From Hominiventricola filiformis (GTDB taxonomy: Bacteria > Bacillota > Clostridia > Lachnospirales > Lachnospiraceae): DNA of 64,000 bases. The notes below the pieces were generated by a model. That model was not told the DNA's origin and did not search any database. It saw only the letters and a program-made list of their open reading frames with translations. Where the stretch lies: assembly GCF_020686965.1 (NCBI RefSeq), contig NZ_JAJEPS010000002.1, positions 124,001 through 188,000 of the forward strand. The letters are read 5' to 3'. Positions 33,331 to 42,666 of this stretch are shown piece by piece (the first letter of the stretch is position 1; the number at the start of each line of letters is the position of its first letter). The position numbers were made by a program, and so were the translations under genes.

Positions 33331-34761
33331 TTACTTATCATAGTCACCACGAATATCTTCTGTCGGCGGATCCAGAGGGTATTTTCCGGTAAAGCATCCG
33401 CTGCAATAAGGAAGTCCTCCTACCATATCACTTAGTCGCTCCAGTTTCAAGTAGGCAAGACTGTCTGCACCGATGACCTGACGGATATCTTCAACAGTAC
33501 GGTTGTAGGCGATGAGCTGCTCCCGTGCCGGAACATCGGTTCCAAAATAGCACGGATATAAAAATGGCGGAGAGCTGACGCGCATATGAACTTCCGTTGC
33601 TCCGGCATCTCTTAACATTTTCACAATCCGGTCACTGGTAGTGCCGCGGACAATGGAATCATCAATCATAATGATACGTTTTCCGGCTACAGCTTCTTTC
33701 AATACGCTTAATTTTACCTGTACACTGGATTCGCGGTTGCTCTGCTTCGGCTTGATGAAGGTTCTTCCAATGTAACTATTCTTTACAAATGCGGTTCCGT
33801 AGGGAATTCCGGACTGCAGGGAATAGCCAAGGGCTGCGGCATTGCCGGATTCCGGCACACCCACTACCAGGTCTGCATCCACCGGGCTGTCCATAGCAAG
33901 ATATTTTCCGGCTTCAATACGGGAACCATAGACACTGACACCATCAATGTGACTGTCCGGTCTTGCAAAATAAATATATTCAAAAATACATCTGGCTGCT
34001 TTCTCCTTCGGCAGGCAATGACTCTTGTCTGATACGATGCCGTATTTCGGAGAAATGCTGACGATCTCGCCAGGCTCCACGTCACGGACAAACTCTGCAC
34101 CAATGGTCTGCAAAGCACAAGACTCAGAAGCCAGAATGTAGGTATTGTCGCGTTTTCCAATACAGAGGGGACGGAAACCATAGGGATCCCTTGCTCCCAC
34201 CAGTTTTCTCGGAGACATAACCACCAGGGAATAGGCTCCCTGAATCTTATTCATGGCATGTGATACTGCTTCCTCTACGGATGCAGAATTGACCCGTTCT
34301 CTTGCAATATGATAAGCAATGACCTCAGAGTCAATGGTGGTCTGGAAAATTGCTCCGCTGTACTCCAGTTCCCGGCGAAGCTGCGGTGCATTGATCAGAT
34401 TACCGTTATGTGCGACTGCCAGCGTACCTTTGATATAGTTCAGAACCAGCGGCTGTGCATTTTCACGGGTACTGCTGCCTGCGGTAGAATAACGGGTATG
34501 ACCCACTCCGATATCCCCATGCATGTTCTCCAGAATCTCTGGTGTGAACACTTCATTTACCAGTCCCATGCCTTTGTGGGTCGTCACTTTTCTTGGACCA
34601 TCCGTATCCCCTACGGCAATACCGCAGCTTTCCTGCCCTCTGTGCTGTAATGCCAGCAGACCATAATATACGGAAGAAGCTACGTTTCCCCCGTCAAAAT
34701 CGTAGATACCGAAGACACCGCACTCCTCGTGCAGACCATCCAGTACATTTCCCTGTTCCAT
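33331..34761 (-). CDS. purF: Amidophosphoribosyltransferase
   Basis: The first committed enzyme of purine synthesis, making phosphoribosylamine from PRPP and glutamine. From the chosen start (34761) a short propeptide precedes the nucleophile Cys14 in EECGVFGIYD. The glutaminase domain is followed by a type I PRTase domain with IIMIDDSIVRGTTSDRI. Cysteines in PYCSGCFTG and elsewhere match the B. subtilis type that carries a [4Fe-4S] cluster and a cleaved propeptide. An ATG six codons upstream (34779) is possible but has a weaker ribosome site. Confidence 0.95.
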   Translation of the reverse strand: MEQGNVLDGLHEECGVFGIYDFDGGNVASSVYYGLLALQHRGQESCGIAVGDTDGPRKVTTHKGMGLVNEVFTPEILENMHGDIGVGHTRYSTAGSSTRENAQPLVLNYIKGTLAVAHNGNLINAPQLRRELEYSGAIFQTTIDSEVIAYHIARERVNSASVEEAVSHAMNKIQGAYSLVVMSPRKLVGARDPYGFRPLCIGKRDNTYILASESCALQTIGAEFVRDVEPGEIVSISPKYGIVSDKSHCLPKEKAARCIFEYIYFARPDSHIDGVSVYGSRIEAGKYLAMDSPVDADLVVGVPESGNAAALGYSLQSGIPYGTAFVKNSYIGRTFIKPKQSNRESSVQVKLSVLKEAVAGKRIIMIDDSIVRGTTSDRIVKMLRDAGATEVHMRVSSPPFLYPCYFGTDVPAREQLIAYNRTVEDIRQVIGADSLAYLKLERLSDMVGGLPYCSGCFTGKYPLDPPTEDIRGDYDK

Positions 34762-34832
34762 CCTGTTCTTTCCTTCCATCCGCGTTATCCTTCCAAAATG
34801 TATCTTTCTTGTTCTTTCGCGTTTCTGCCAAT

Positions 34833-34861
34833 AGTATAACCTGCGCTTTTCAGAATTTCAA
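34833..34861 (-). promoter_or_regulatory. purF promoter
   Basis: On the minus strand TTGAAA (34861-34856) and TATACT (34838-34833) are 17 bp apart, 72 bp before the purF start. No purine riboswitch fold was recognised between them and the gene. Confidence 0.75.
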
Positions 34862-35004
34862 CTGTTCAATTAGAAAATTTTATAAATTGTTACTTATTTA
34901 TAAGAAAACACGCGTAATTATCCACTTTTTCATAAGCAGGCATAAAGAAAGCCGTCCTGCTGTTGAAAATAAATTCCAGCCGCAAAACAGCTTTTCTCCC
35001 CTTA

Positions 35005-35790
35005 TCAGCCCTGATTGAATCGTGACAGGAACTGACGGGTTCTCTCTTCTTTTGTATTTCCGAATACCTCATCCGGGGTGCCCTGCTCCACAATGCGTCC
35101 GTCATCCATGAAAATCACATGATTTGCCACATCTCTTGCAAATGCCATCTCATGGGTAACGATGACCATGGTCATTTTCTGGTCAGCCAGACCTTTGATC
35201 ACCTTCAGCACCTCACCGGTCAGCTCCGGATCCAGCGCTGATGTCGGCTCGTCAAAACAGAGAATGTCAGGGCGGAGTGCTAAAGCTCTTGCAATCGCCA
35301 CACGCTGGCACTGTCCGCCGGAAAGCTGGTGCGGATAATTTTTCATCCGTTCACCAAGTCCCATCTCTTTTAAAAGCTGTTCTGCAAGCGCCTCAATCTC
35401 GTCGTGAATCTCTTTTTTTCTTGCCTTGTAATCCGGCTGCTCCTTTGCCAGAAGCTCCTTTGCCAGAATAACATTATCAAGAGCCGTATACTGTGGAAAA
35501 AGATTGAAGGACTGGAACACCAGTCCGAAGTGAAGCCGTTTCTTACGGATCTCCTCTTCCTGCTTGGCAGAAGAATCTGCCGCATCAAACAAAGTCTCTC
35601 CATTGACACGAATAATTCCACTATCCGGTCTCTCCAGGAAATTCAGGCAGCGCAGCATGGTCGTCTTACCGCTGCCGGAAGAACCGATGATAGACAGCAC
35701 CTGACTCTTCTCCAGAGAAAAACTGATGTCTTTTAAGACTTCCGTACCTCCGAAGGATTTACTAATATGTTCTACTTCCAGAATTGGCAT
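35005..35790 (-). CDS. Polar amino-acid ABC transporter, ATP-binding protein (second system)
   Basis: A 261-residue GlnQ-type ATPase with Walker A IGSSGSGKTT near residue 35, signature LSGGQCQRVAIARAL near 155 and Walker B LCFDEPTSALDPE. An insert around residues 85-120 is longer than in the paralogue at 562-1284. The start at 35790 follows GGGGGAAG; the in-frame ATG at 35841 lies inside the permease gene. It is the last gene of the order binding protein, permease, ATPase. Substrate unresolved. Confidence 0.92.
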   Translation of the reverse strand: MPILEVEHISKSFGGTEVLKDISFSLEKSQVLSIIGSSGSGKTTMLRCLNFLERPDSGIIRVNGETLFDAADSSAKQEEEIRKKRLHFGLVFQSFNLFPQYTALDNVILAKELLAKEQPDYKARKKEIHDEIEALAEQLLKEMGLGERMKNYPHQLSGGQCQRVAIARALALRPDILCFDEPTSALDPELTGEVLKVIKGLADQKMTMVIVTHEMAFARDVANHVIFMDDGRIVEQGTPDEVFGNTKEERTRQFLSRFNQG

Positions 35791-35803
35791 CTCGTCTTCC
35801 CCC

Positions 35804-36490
35804 TTACCTGAAATAATCCAGTTTCTTCTCCAGTCTGCCAAGTAATACGGTCAGCACACCATTGAAGATCAGATAATAAACTGCTGTAAAGAACAACGGC
35901 CAGATAGCTCCCGAAATTCCCTGGGAACCTTTCATAAATGCCTGTCCTGCCCAAATAATCTCCTGCAGTGCAATGATTCTTGCAAGAGAAGTATCCTTTA
36001 CCAGAGTGATAATCTCATTGGACATGGGCGGCACAATTCTCTTAATCATCTGAAGCAGTGTGATCTTAAAGAAAATCTGGGTTCTGGTCATGCCAAGCAC
36101 CAGTCCTGCTTCTTCCTGTCCTACCGGTACACTCTGAATACCTCCTCTGTAGATCTCGGAGAAATAACATGCATAGTTAAAGATGAAGGATACGGCTGCC
36201 GCTGCAAAACGGCCTGTTTCTCCTCCTCCCCAGATGGCATTTCCAAGTACCAGTCCCGGAAAATAATAAATAATCAGAAGTTGGATCATGAGCGGTGTTC
36301 CGCGGACAACCCAGACAATAACTTTTGTAAAATAACTTAACGGACGGAATCTGGACATGGAGCCAAAGGCGATAATCAGTCCCAGAGGGAATGCTCCGAT
36401 CAGTGTTACAAAAAAGAGCTTTAACGTCTGTATAAAGCCGATGTTCAGTGAATGTACCACCACCGGCATCTGTTGTAATATGAGTTCCAT
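35804..36490 (-). CDS. Polar amino-acid ABC transporter, permease (second system)
   Basis: A 228-residue HisM/GlnP-type permease with about five helices and the coupling motif PPMSNEIITLVKDTSLARI near residue 155. The start at 36490 has AGGAAAAG upstream; the ATG at 36577 lies in a hairpin-rich gap and has no ribosome site. It follows the binding-protein gene after 126 bp containing three hairpins and precedes the ATPase gene by 13 bp. Confidence 0.92.
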   Translation of the reverse strand: MELILQQMPVVVHSLNIGFIQTLKLFFVTLIGAFPLGLIIAFGSMSRFRPLSYFTKVIVWVVRGTPLMIQLLIIYYFPGLVLGNAIWGGGETGRFAAAAVSFIFNYACYFSEIYRGGIQSVPVGQEEAGLVLGMTRTQIFFKITLLQMIKRIVPPMSNEIITLVKDTSLARIIALQEIIWAGQAFMKGSQGISGAIWPLFFTAVYYLIFNGVLTVLLGRLEKKLDYFR

Positions 36491-36516
36491 GTACTTTTCC
36501 TGCCTTCTTTTTTCTA

Positions 36517-36594
36517 TTGTGTCATAGACACAAGTGACAGCCAGAAGCAAAATTACGCTCCCGGCTGTCCGTATCATACCGGAACCTTTTCCGG
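36517..36594 (-). repeat. Three consecutive hairpins between binding-protein and permease genes
   Basis: CCGGAA/TTCCGG (36579-36584, 36589-36594), GACAGCC/GGCTGTC (36536-36542, 36563-36569) and TTGTGTC/GACACAA (36517-36523, 36527-36533) form a row of stems. No long T-run follows, so RNA processing or stabilisation of the upstream message is more likely than full termination. Confidence 0.65.
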
Positions 36595-36616
36595 CTCATG
36601 ATCATTTTTCTAATTG

Positions 36617-37513
36617 TTACTGCTGAATCAGAGCTGCCTGTACTCCGTACTGCTCTGCACATGCCTGAAGAGATCCGTCCTCAGAGCTGGTTTTGAAGAA
36701 ATCGTTGAGTGCCTGTGCCAGATCAGATCCTTTACGGAATCCTACGCCGTACTCCTCGCTGTTCAGTCCGATGGTGTAAGTCAGGTTCTCATAACCGGTT
36801 CCCTCTCCTACCATAGCGCCTGCCATCAGAGAGTCGATAACAGCTGCATCAGAAGTTCCTGCTGCAACTTCCATCAATGCGTCAGACTGTGCTGCTACCG
36901 GAGTATAGTTCAGTCCCAGTGCACTTACCTCTGCCTCACCGGCACTTCCGGTCTCTACTGCGAAGGAAAGGTCTGCAAGACTTGCTTCATCCTGATACTG
37001 GTCTGCTTTGTCAGCCGGAACAACAACAACCTGTGCATTGTTCAAGTACGGGTTGGTGCACTCCATGGCGCTTGTCACTTCGTCGGTCAGAGTCATACCG
37101 TTCCATACGCAGTCGATGGTCTTTCCATCCAGCTCCAGAATCTTGTTATCCCAGTCAATCACTACGAACTCAGCGTCCACGCCAAGGCTCTTGGCAAATG
37201 CTTTTGCCATATCTGCATCAAAGCCGACCCATTCGCCGCTCTCATCTTTATAATCCATCGGCTCAAACTCCGTAATACCTACTACCAGAGTTCCTTTATC
37301 CTGTACATATGCCAGATCGGAATCTGCGGTATCTGCTGCTTCTGCCTCGTCTGCTGCAGCATCTTCCGTATCTGCTGCTTCCGCTTCATCTGCTGCAGCA
37401 TCTGTCTCTTCTGCCTCTGCCGGAGCAGCGGTATCTGCTGAAGAACTTCCGCATCCTGTTACCATTGCTGCAGACATCATACCTGCCAGCATCAGAACTA
37501 CTAACTTTTTCAT
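36617..37513 (-). CDS. Polar amino-acid ABC transporter, substrate-binding lipoprotein (second system)
   Basis: A 298-residue SBP_bac_3-type lipoprotein. The signal peptide ends in a MVTGC lipobox near residue 21, followed by an acidic Ala/Glu/Asp linker (to about residue 62) with two AADEAEAADT repeats. The ligand domain begins near GTLVVGITEFEPMDY and contains VIDWDNKILELDGKTIDCVW. The start at 37513 is preferred over the ATG two codons upstream because of spacing to AGGAGG. It resembles the first system's binding protein only in architecture; ligand unknown. Confidence 0.92.
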   Translation of the reverse strand: MKKLVVLMLAGMMSAAMVTGCGSSSADTAAPAEAEETDAAADEAEAADTEDAAADEAEAADTADSDLAYVQDKGTLVVGITEFEPMDYKDESGEWVGFDADMAKAFAKSLGVDAEFVVIDWDNKILELDGKTIDCVWNGMTLTDEVTSAMECTNPYLNNAQVVVVPADKADQYQDEASLADLSFAVETGSAGEAEVSALGLNYTPVAAQSDALMEVAAGTSDAAVIDSLMAGAMVGEGTGYENLTYTIGLNSEEYGVGFRKGSDLAQALNDFFKTSSEDGSLQACAEQYGVQAALIQQ

Positions 37514-37580
37514 AATCATATCCTCCTGATATTTCCATCCGCTACCACTCTACCACAGTAAAGTGACTGACGATGATAGA

Positions 37581-37609
37581 ATCATACCAGTTCAGATACA
37601 GATTGTCAA
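37581..37609 (-). promoter_or_regulatory. Promoter of the second amino-acid ABC operon
   Basis: On the minus strand TTGACA (37609-37604) and TATGAT (37586-37581) are 17 bp apart, about 70 bp upstream of the binding-protein start. Confidence 0.85.
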
Positions 37610-37647
37610 GAGGTTTCTTTCAGGTGCTAGAGCCTGGGAGTTCAACT

Positions 37648-38349
37648 TTACTGTCTCCTCCTGGTACGGTATTCCTGCTCCCAGGAAAGCAGCTGTCTCT
37701 GCGGCTGATCTTCATTCTTTATCGTTCCCGATAACGGAGCAGGACCATACATCAGCTTCTCCGCCAGCTCCGCCTGTTTCCGGATCTCTTCGTCCGGAGT
37801 ATATTCCAGCGCATGCTCAAAACAGTCCTTTGCCCGTTCGAACAAAAACTGTCTGGCAAAGCAGACACCCAGATTATTCCAGACCGCCCCATAAAATGAC
37901 ACTCCCAGCTTCAGATTCTGGTGCATTCTTAAAATATGCCTGTATTCCTCCATTGCCGCCCAGTCATTTCCGTTGTCCAGCAGCTCATCTGCCCGTAATT
38001 TCAGGCGCTCCTGCTCCTGCATGGAACCGATGGCTTTCATCTGCTCTCCCAGCTCCGTCAATTCACGGCTGTCATAAAGATCCGACGCTCCGACCACTGA
38101 GATAACCAGATTGGTCAGGTTTCCTCCTGACGCTGTTCCCTTCCGTATTCGCTTTGCCAGATCCCCGCAGCCGAGCTCCTGTTCCAGCCACCGACAGAGT
38201 CTTTCATCGAAGAATCCCTGATCGACCAGACAGATATTGTGATACAGGAAAAAGGCTAACTCTTCCAGACTATAAAGATTCAGTCCGGTCTGTTCCACCA
38301 TATATGCGGTCTTCGTCCGCCGGTTCTGACAGATCACTGCCTGCCCCAT
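37648..38349 (-). CDS. TPR-containing protein of unknown function (DUF5716/5717 cluster)
   Basis: A 233-residue soluble protein. Residues about 1-100 form a domain with LYSLEELAFFLYHNI and a basic RIRKGTASGG stretch. Residues about 125-205 look like tetratricopeptide helices (GAVWNNLGVCFARQFLFERA, KDCFEHALEYTPDEEIRKQA). The start at 38349 follows GAGGAGGAG; the gene overlaps the 3' end of the DUF5716 gene by 80 bp in another frame, a long overlap implying tight coupling. It is the last of three genes (DUF5717, DUF5716, this). A partner or adaptor role for the Hsp70-like protein is only a guess. Confidence 0.75.
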   Translation of the reverse strand: MGQAVICQNRRTKTAYMVEQTGLNLYSLEELAFFLYHNICLVDQGFFDERLCRWLEQELGCGDLAKRIRKGTASGGNLTNLVISVVGASDLYDSRELTELGEQMKAIGSMQEQERLKLRADELLDNGNDWAAMEEYRHILRMHQNLKLGVSFYGAVWNNLGVCFARQFLFERAKDCFEHALEYTPDEEIRKQAELAEKLMYGPAPLSGTIKNEDQPQRQLLSWEQEYRTRRRQ

Positions 38350-39433
38350 ACGCCGTCTCCTCCTCTTCATCCAATGTAAATGTATCCATCCAGTACAGAT
38401 CGGAAGCCGGATACAATTCTCCAAATCCCAGATCCGTCACTCTGACCTCGCACTGAGCCGGACCGGAGAAATGAAGCTCCACCAGAATTCTCGTCGCACC
38501 TTCCGGTCTTTTCGGGATATCATTCAGCCTCATGCCAGCACGGATGGCTTCCCCGCCCAACATAGGCTGAAATGCCAGCTCCAGCACCGAGTCACCAAGA
38601 AGAATCATTTCCTGCTCTTTATGAACTTCATACCAGTTTTCTCCGGCTTCTGCCAACGTATAAAGACTTTCTTTTCCACCCCGCCTGCTCCTCACTGCCA
38701 CATTATAGAGAAGTGTCTGCTCACTCAAAAACAGATACTGCCTTTTCTCCTCCGTCATACTCATGCAGGCACCTCTGGCACAGATCTGTTCCGCCAGAAA
38801 AACCCTTCTTCTGTAACACAGGGCCTCTCTGCTCTTCCGGTAATCGGCGGCATTCAGATCTGTTCCTGTCAAAAATACCGCAGATACCGGCTCCCCCGAA
38901 AAACGATCTCCGATATATTCTGCCAGTTTCTCATCCCGTCCACCTTCCAGCAGGGTTCCCACTCTCCAGCTTTCCGGTTCCTCCACCTGTACCAGCATGG
39001 GGGACGTTCTTTTATTTACCCTGACACAGACCGCCCGTACCGTCTCCGGTTCAAATCCGAGCACATATACCCGGTGCTGCCAGATATCATTGCTCTGCCG
39101 CATTACAAAATCCGCGATACTCTCTGCTTCAGAAATCACCTTCAGCTGTTCCCTGTCAAATCCTGCCTGACAGGCTTCCTGGATATACTGGCGGATACTG
39201 TCCTCCGACATATCCGGCAGTACCAGCACCGCACGGATTTTTTCCTTCGCCCCATATTTTTTCAGCGTGGACAGTATCTTCCGGAAACAGGCATTCTTCC
39301 CGCATGGCCGTGAAAATTCCATCGGCACATATTCCGGTTCCTGCATCTGCCCGGTCATACAGCACACTACCGGAACCTCTTTTCGATAATCGATTCCCGC
39401 AATCAGAAGGTCTCCTTCCTTTGTCAGTTTCAT
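38270..39433 (-). CDS. DUF5716-type protein with a degenerate Hsp70/actin-like fold
   Basis: A 387-residue protein. Its order of segments parallels Hsp70: LLIAGIDYRKEVPVVCC at the start (phosphate-1 position), AVLVLPDMSEDSIRQYIQEA then AGFDREQLKVISEAESIADF (as in the VPA...AGL...EP.AAA stretch), VYVLGFEPETVRAVCVRV (phosphate-2 position), and VFLTGTDL followed by ARGACMSM (adenosine region). The glycine- and threonine-rich ATP loops are missing, so it may not hydrolyse ATP in the usual way. The start at 39433 follows GAGGAGGAA. It lies 14 bp after the DUF5717 gene and overlaps the TPR gene by 80 bp. Confidence 0.7.
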   Translation of the reverse strand: MKLTKEGDLLIAGIDYRKEVPVVCCMTGQMQEPEYVPMEFSRPCGKNACFRKILSTLKKYGAKEKIRAVLVLPDMSEDSIRQYIQEACQAGFDREQLKVISEAESIADFVMRQSNDIWQHRVYVLGFEPETVRAVCVRVNKRTSPMLVQVEEPESWRVGTLLEGGRDEKLAEYIGDRFSGEPVSAVFLTGTDLNAADYRKSREALCYRRRVFLAEQICARGACMSMTEEKRQYLFLSEQTLLYNVAVRSRRGGKESLYTLAEAGENWYEVHKEQEMILLGDSVLELAFQPMLGGEAIRAGMRLNDIPKRPEGATRILVELHFSGPAQCEVRVTDLGFGELYPASDLYWMDTFTLDEEEETAYGAGSDLSEPADEDRIYGGTDRTESL

Positions 39434-39447
39434 GCGGATTCCTCCTC

Positions 39448-42400
39448 TCATCTCTTCCGGAACTGCTCTGCCACCATTTCCGACAGAGCATCATATTCCC
39501 GCATCATCCGTTTCAGCGGACGCTCCTGCCGGTAGTCCAGACTCTTCTGCATTCTGCACAGACGCTCGTACCTGCCGACGCCCTCCGGATGTTCTTCCCG
39601 GTTTTCAAATGTTCTGCAGGCAGTGGACACTTCCGTTCCGTCCGGTTTTTCTTCTGTAAAAAACCAGGTCAGCCGCTCTCCGTAGAACAGAATAAATGCC
39701 CTTGTAAAGACACCTCCGCATACCGGATACAGCTGCTCCGTCATATAATCAAAATTTTTCTTTCCATGGTATTCCAGCACATAATGGAGCACTACCCTGT
39801 GCTCTGGGTTGCAGCGATACTCGACCGTCATATAATCCTTCATGCTCAGCGGATCCTCCGCATAAGACGCAAGACTGCTCAGGAAAGAAAATCTTCTCCG
39901 TTCCAGCCATGGCTGTCCCAGCAGCCTCTTTACCAGCCGTTTCTGGCTGTCCGTCAGCAGAAGGAGGGCTGACAGCTGTTTTAAGTAAGAAAGATCCGCC
40001 ACCCTTGCCAGATGATCCTCCCAGATCAGATGTGTCTCCAAACTGTCAAACAGTCCCTCCGGCACAGGCTCTTCCTTCACAAAATCAAGCCAGGATACAT
40101 AATTTAAAAATGCACTGATCAGTACCGGATCACCGCCTCTGTCATCCATAGACTGGAATACCGGAAATACTTCCTCGATCCGGCTTTCCGTAAACAGCGC
40201 CTGCCCCAGCAGTTGTTCCTCCAGATGGGGAAATACCAGTTCAAACTGCTCTGCTGCTTTCCAGACTGCCAGTAGATCATCCATACTTCCTTCACAAAAT
40301 TCAGCCAGCACAGACACCGTCCATTCCGTACAGATTCCCTTCCGGAACAGTTCCCTGATCCATGGCAGCAATTCCACCCGATCAGCTGTCTCCTCTTCTT
40401 TCAGCCGGAGAATCAGCTTCATCAATATGCGCGGCTCCACCGTATGACACTGCACACGACGCAGAAGATCCCATGCCTCCCGGTCTCTTGACAGCAGAAT
40501 CAGGATTTCTATATACACTCCCTGTTCCTTTCCTGACAGCTTCTCTGCATCTTTTATAAAAAATGCTTCGCTCAAAGTCTCCAGTCTCCGGTGTTTCCGT
40601 TCGTACTGAAGATACTCCAGTTTCAGCTGACGTTCATAATCCATTGAAAGTTCTCCGCTGCTCAGAAGTGCCAGCGCTGTCTCTACATTTTCCCCTGAGA
40701 GACGGTGGCTTCCGTTTCCATCCAGGCGGTAAAGGTTCAGTCCAGTGTGTCCGGTAAGCTTCTGTATGCAGACCTGCAGAAATTTCGGTTCAATGAGAAG
40801 CCTCTTCAGATCGTAGCTTACAGTCTTTTCATACCGTCTTCCCTGCTCATCCAGCAGAACAATGCGGGCATTCGGTGTATAGACCGGAATCAGCGCACTC
40901 CCGCCGGACACCGGAACCGTCGTCACCTGCTTAAGCTGGCTGTAACTCACTTCCACCTGACGAATTCTCCGATCCGTACAGATCAGTTTCCGGATAAGCA
41001 GAAGGTCTGCCAGTGCATACAGGCTTTCCTGATCCAGTGTATCCGTCAGAAGACATCTTCCGTAAAGCCATGCCAGCTGTTCATTGATTCTTCTCCCCTT
41101 CAGCTGCTCAAGCAGGTACTCCTGCAGTTTCCGTCCCAGTTTCTCCGTCTCCGGATCCTCCAGTCCTCCGTAACGGACCAGATTACAATAGAAAGCCGTC
41201 TTCTGTTTTCCGGTCAGCGTATTATGATAATCAAAATACAGAATTACCTGCCGGGGCAGAAGCCTGTTATAGTCATCCGGAAGCGCATACATAAAATATT
41301 CATAGAGATTCGTGATCCTTGCATCCAGTTCCACACCCTTCTGATACCAGACAAACGCCTCCTGGTCCGTCCGCTGTCCACGGATATAAGCTGCGCACAC
41401 AGCTCCGACCGTCTCCCTGCACGGAACAGTCTGATAGCAGGCTTTCAGAAGTTTCATCGACAGAAGTGACCATCGCCTGACACTTCCCGCCTGTCCGGCT
41501 GCCATCAGTGCCATCTCCGGCGTCAGGAACCCATGCGCGGATGCCCATGCAAAAATCTGCAGTGCAAAGGGATCCAGTGTACTAAACAGTGCCGGATCTT
41601 TCTTCAACAGTTCAAAGCCTGCCTGATAGATCAGTCTGTTTCTGGCCCCCGCCCTGAACTGCCTCTCCAAAAGCTTATAGCTCATTCTTGTATTTTCCAT
41701 GAGCCTGTGATCCATTTTCATGAGAAGCAGTACCAGATGCCAGTTATCCGGCTGCTTCTGATACAGCTTCTGCACCTGCGGAAGAGACGGAAATTCCTCT
41801 TCGCCGTTCTGTTTCCACAGGTCCTTCACATACAGAAAAAACGCACGCACAGTTGAATCACGCAGCTGAAAGAAACGGGTCTTCTCATATTTTCGCAGAA
41901 GCCATCCTGCTTCTTCTCTCCGGTCTTCCCTTAACATGACCCACGCGTCCAGCACCGGTCCAAAGGAAAGATCAGGACTTAATGCCGCCAGACGCCCTGT
42001 CAGTGCCCTATACTGCTCTGTTGCCCGTTTTTCACTGATCGCTCCCCTCCGTTCCTGTTCAAGCAGTTGAAAGAGCTCTGCTGTCTGTTTTTCCAGCTCC
42101 CGTTTTGTCTTCCATTCTTCCCGTCTGCCGCCTCCCATCCTGCAAGGCTGATCAACTGCCTGTCCGGAAGGCTCCTCTTTCGGCAGAGGAATCTCCTCTT
42201 CTTCCCGGACCTCCGGTACGACATACTCCGCTTTTACCGGAATATGGTATTCCCCGGCATTGGAGACTAGCAGAATCTCTGCCTCACAGTTCTCCCCCGG
42301 AATGAGATTATCTGGATGATATTCATATTCTATCCGGGATGCTCTTCCAAAAAATGCCGTCTTCTGAAACCGAAGTCCCGGCAGTTCCGTATAAAGAACT

Positions 42401-42558
42401 CCTTTCACCCTCCGCTCATCCAGCGAGTTGATGATAAAACTTCCCTTTACCGTTCTTCCCTCTTCCGATCTCAGATACAGCGCTTCCGGCTCTGTCCGAA
42501 GTCTAACCTGTTCATAGGTAAATATTCCGTTGGAAAAATCAATGATTTTCTCTTTCAT
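39448..42558 (-). CDS. DUF5717-type large protein
   Basis: A 1,036-residue cytoplasmic protein with no signal peptide or membrane helix. Residues about 1-115 look beta-rich (NGIFTYEQVRLRTEPEALYL, AEILLVSNAGEYHIPVKAEY), like an immunoglobulin-type domain. A charged linker follows at about 118-170, and the remainder is mainly alpha-helical with TPR-like character (EAFVWYQKGVELDARITNLY). I associate the family with Lachnospiraceae; function unknown. It is the first gene of a three-gene unit with the Hsp70-like and TPR proteins. A GGGG stretch before the ATG is a weak ribosome site. Confidence 0.78.
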   Translation of the reverse strand: MKEKIIDFSNGIFTYEQVRLRTEPEALYLRSEEGRTVKGSFIINSLDERRVKGVLYTELPGLRFQKTAFFGRASRIEYEYHPDNLIPGENCEAEILLVSNAGEYHIPVKAEYVVPEVREEEEIPLPKEEPSGQAVDQPCRMGGGRREEWKTKRELEKQTAELFQLLEQERRGAISEKRATEQYRALTGRLAALSPDLSFGPVLDAWVMLREDRREEAGWLLRKYEKTRFFQLRDSTVRAFFLYVKDLWKQNGEEEFPSLPQVQKLYQKQPDNWHLVLLLMKMDHRLMENTRMSYKLLERQFRAGARNRLIYQAGFELLKKDPALFSTLDPFALQIFAWASAHGFLTPEMALMAAGQAGSVRRWSLLSMKLLKACYQTVPCRETVGAVCAAYIRGQRTDQEAFVWYQKGVELDARITNLYEYFMYALPDDYNRLLPRQVILYFDYHNTLTGKQKTAFYCNLVRYGGLEDPETEKLGRKLQEYLLEQLKGRRINEQLAWLYGRCLLTDTLDQESLYALADLLLIRKLICTDRRIRQVEVSYSQLKQVTTVPVSGGSALIPVYTPNARIVLLDEQGRRYEKTVSYDLKRLLIEPKFLQVCIQKLTGHTGLNLYRLDGNGSHRLSGENVETALALLSSGELSMDYERQLKLEYLQYERKHRRLETLSEAFFIKDAEKLSGKEQGVYIEILILLSRDREAWDLLRRVQCHTVEPRILMKLILRLKEEETADRVELLPWIRELFRKGICTEWTVSVLAEFCEGSMDDLLAVWKAAEQFELVFPHLEEQLLGQALFTESRIEEVFPVFQSMDDRGGDPVLISAFLNYVSWLDFVKEEPVPEGLFDSLETHLIWEDHLARVADLSYLKQLSALLLLTDSQKRLVKRLLGQPWLERRRFSFLSSLASYAEDPLSMKDYMTVEYRCNPEHRVVLHYVLEYHGKKNFDYMTEQLYPVCGGVFTRAFILFYGERLTWFFTEEKPDGTEVSTACRTFENREEHPEGVGRYERLCRMQKSLDYRQERPLKRMMREYDALSEMVAEQFRKR

Positions 42559-42568
42559 GTGAACCCCG

Positions 42569-42639
42569 TTGCATTTTCTGCGTTTTTGTATATAATTTGT
42601 AATATCGTTATTATATCACTCTTGTTTTGCTCTACGCAA
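42569..42639. promoter_or_regulatory. Divergent promoters between the DUF5717 and PLP-enzyme genes
   Basis: Plus strand: TTGCAT (42569-42574) and TATAAT (42591-42596), 16-bp spacer. Minus strand: TTGCGT (42639-42634) and TATAAT (42615-42610), 18-bp spacer. The two promoters are interleaved, so use of one may hinder the other. Confidence 0.7.
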
Positions 42640-42666
42640 CCGCAGGACAGAAGACCGAGGTAGAAA

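Noticed and set aside
34780..35004. Possible purine riboswitch before purF
   Set aside because: A good promoter leaves only about 65 nt of leader and no conserved purine-riboswitch core was seen.
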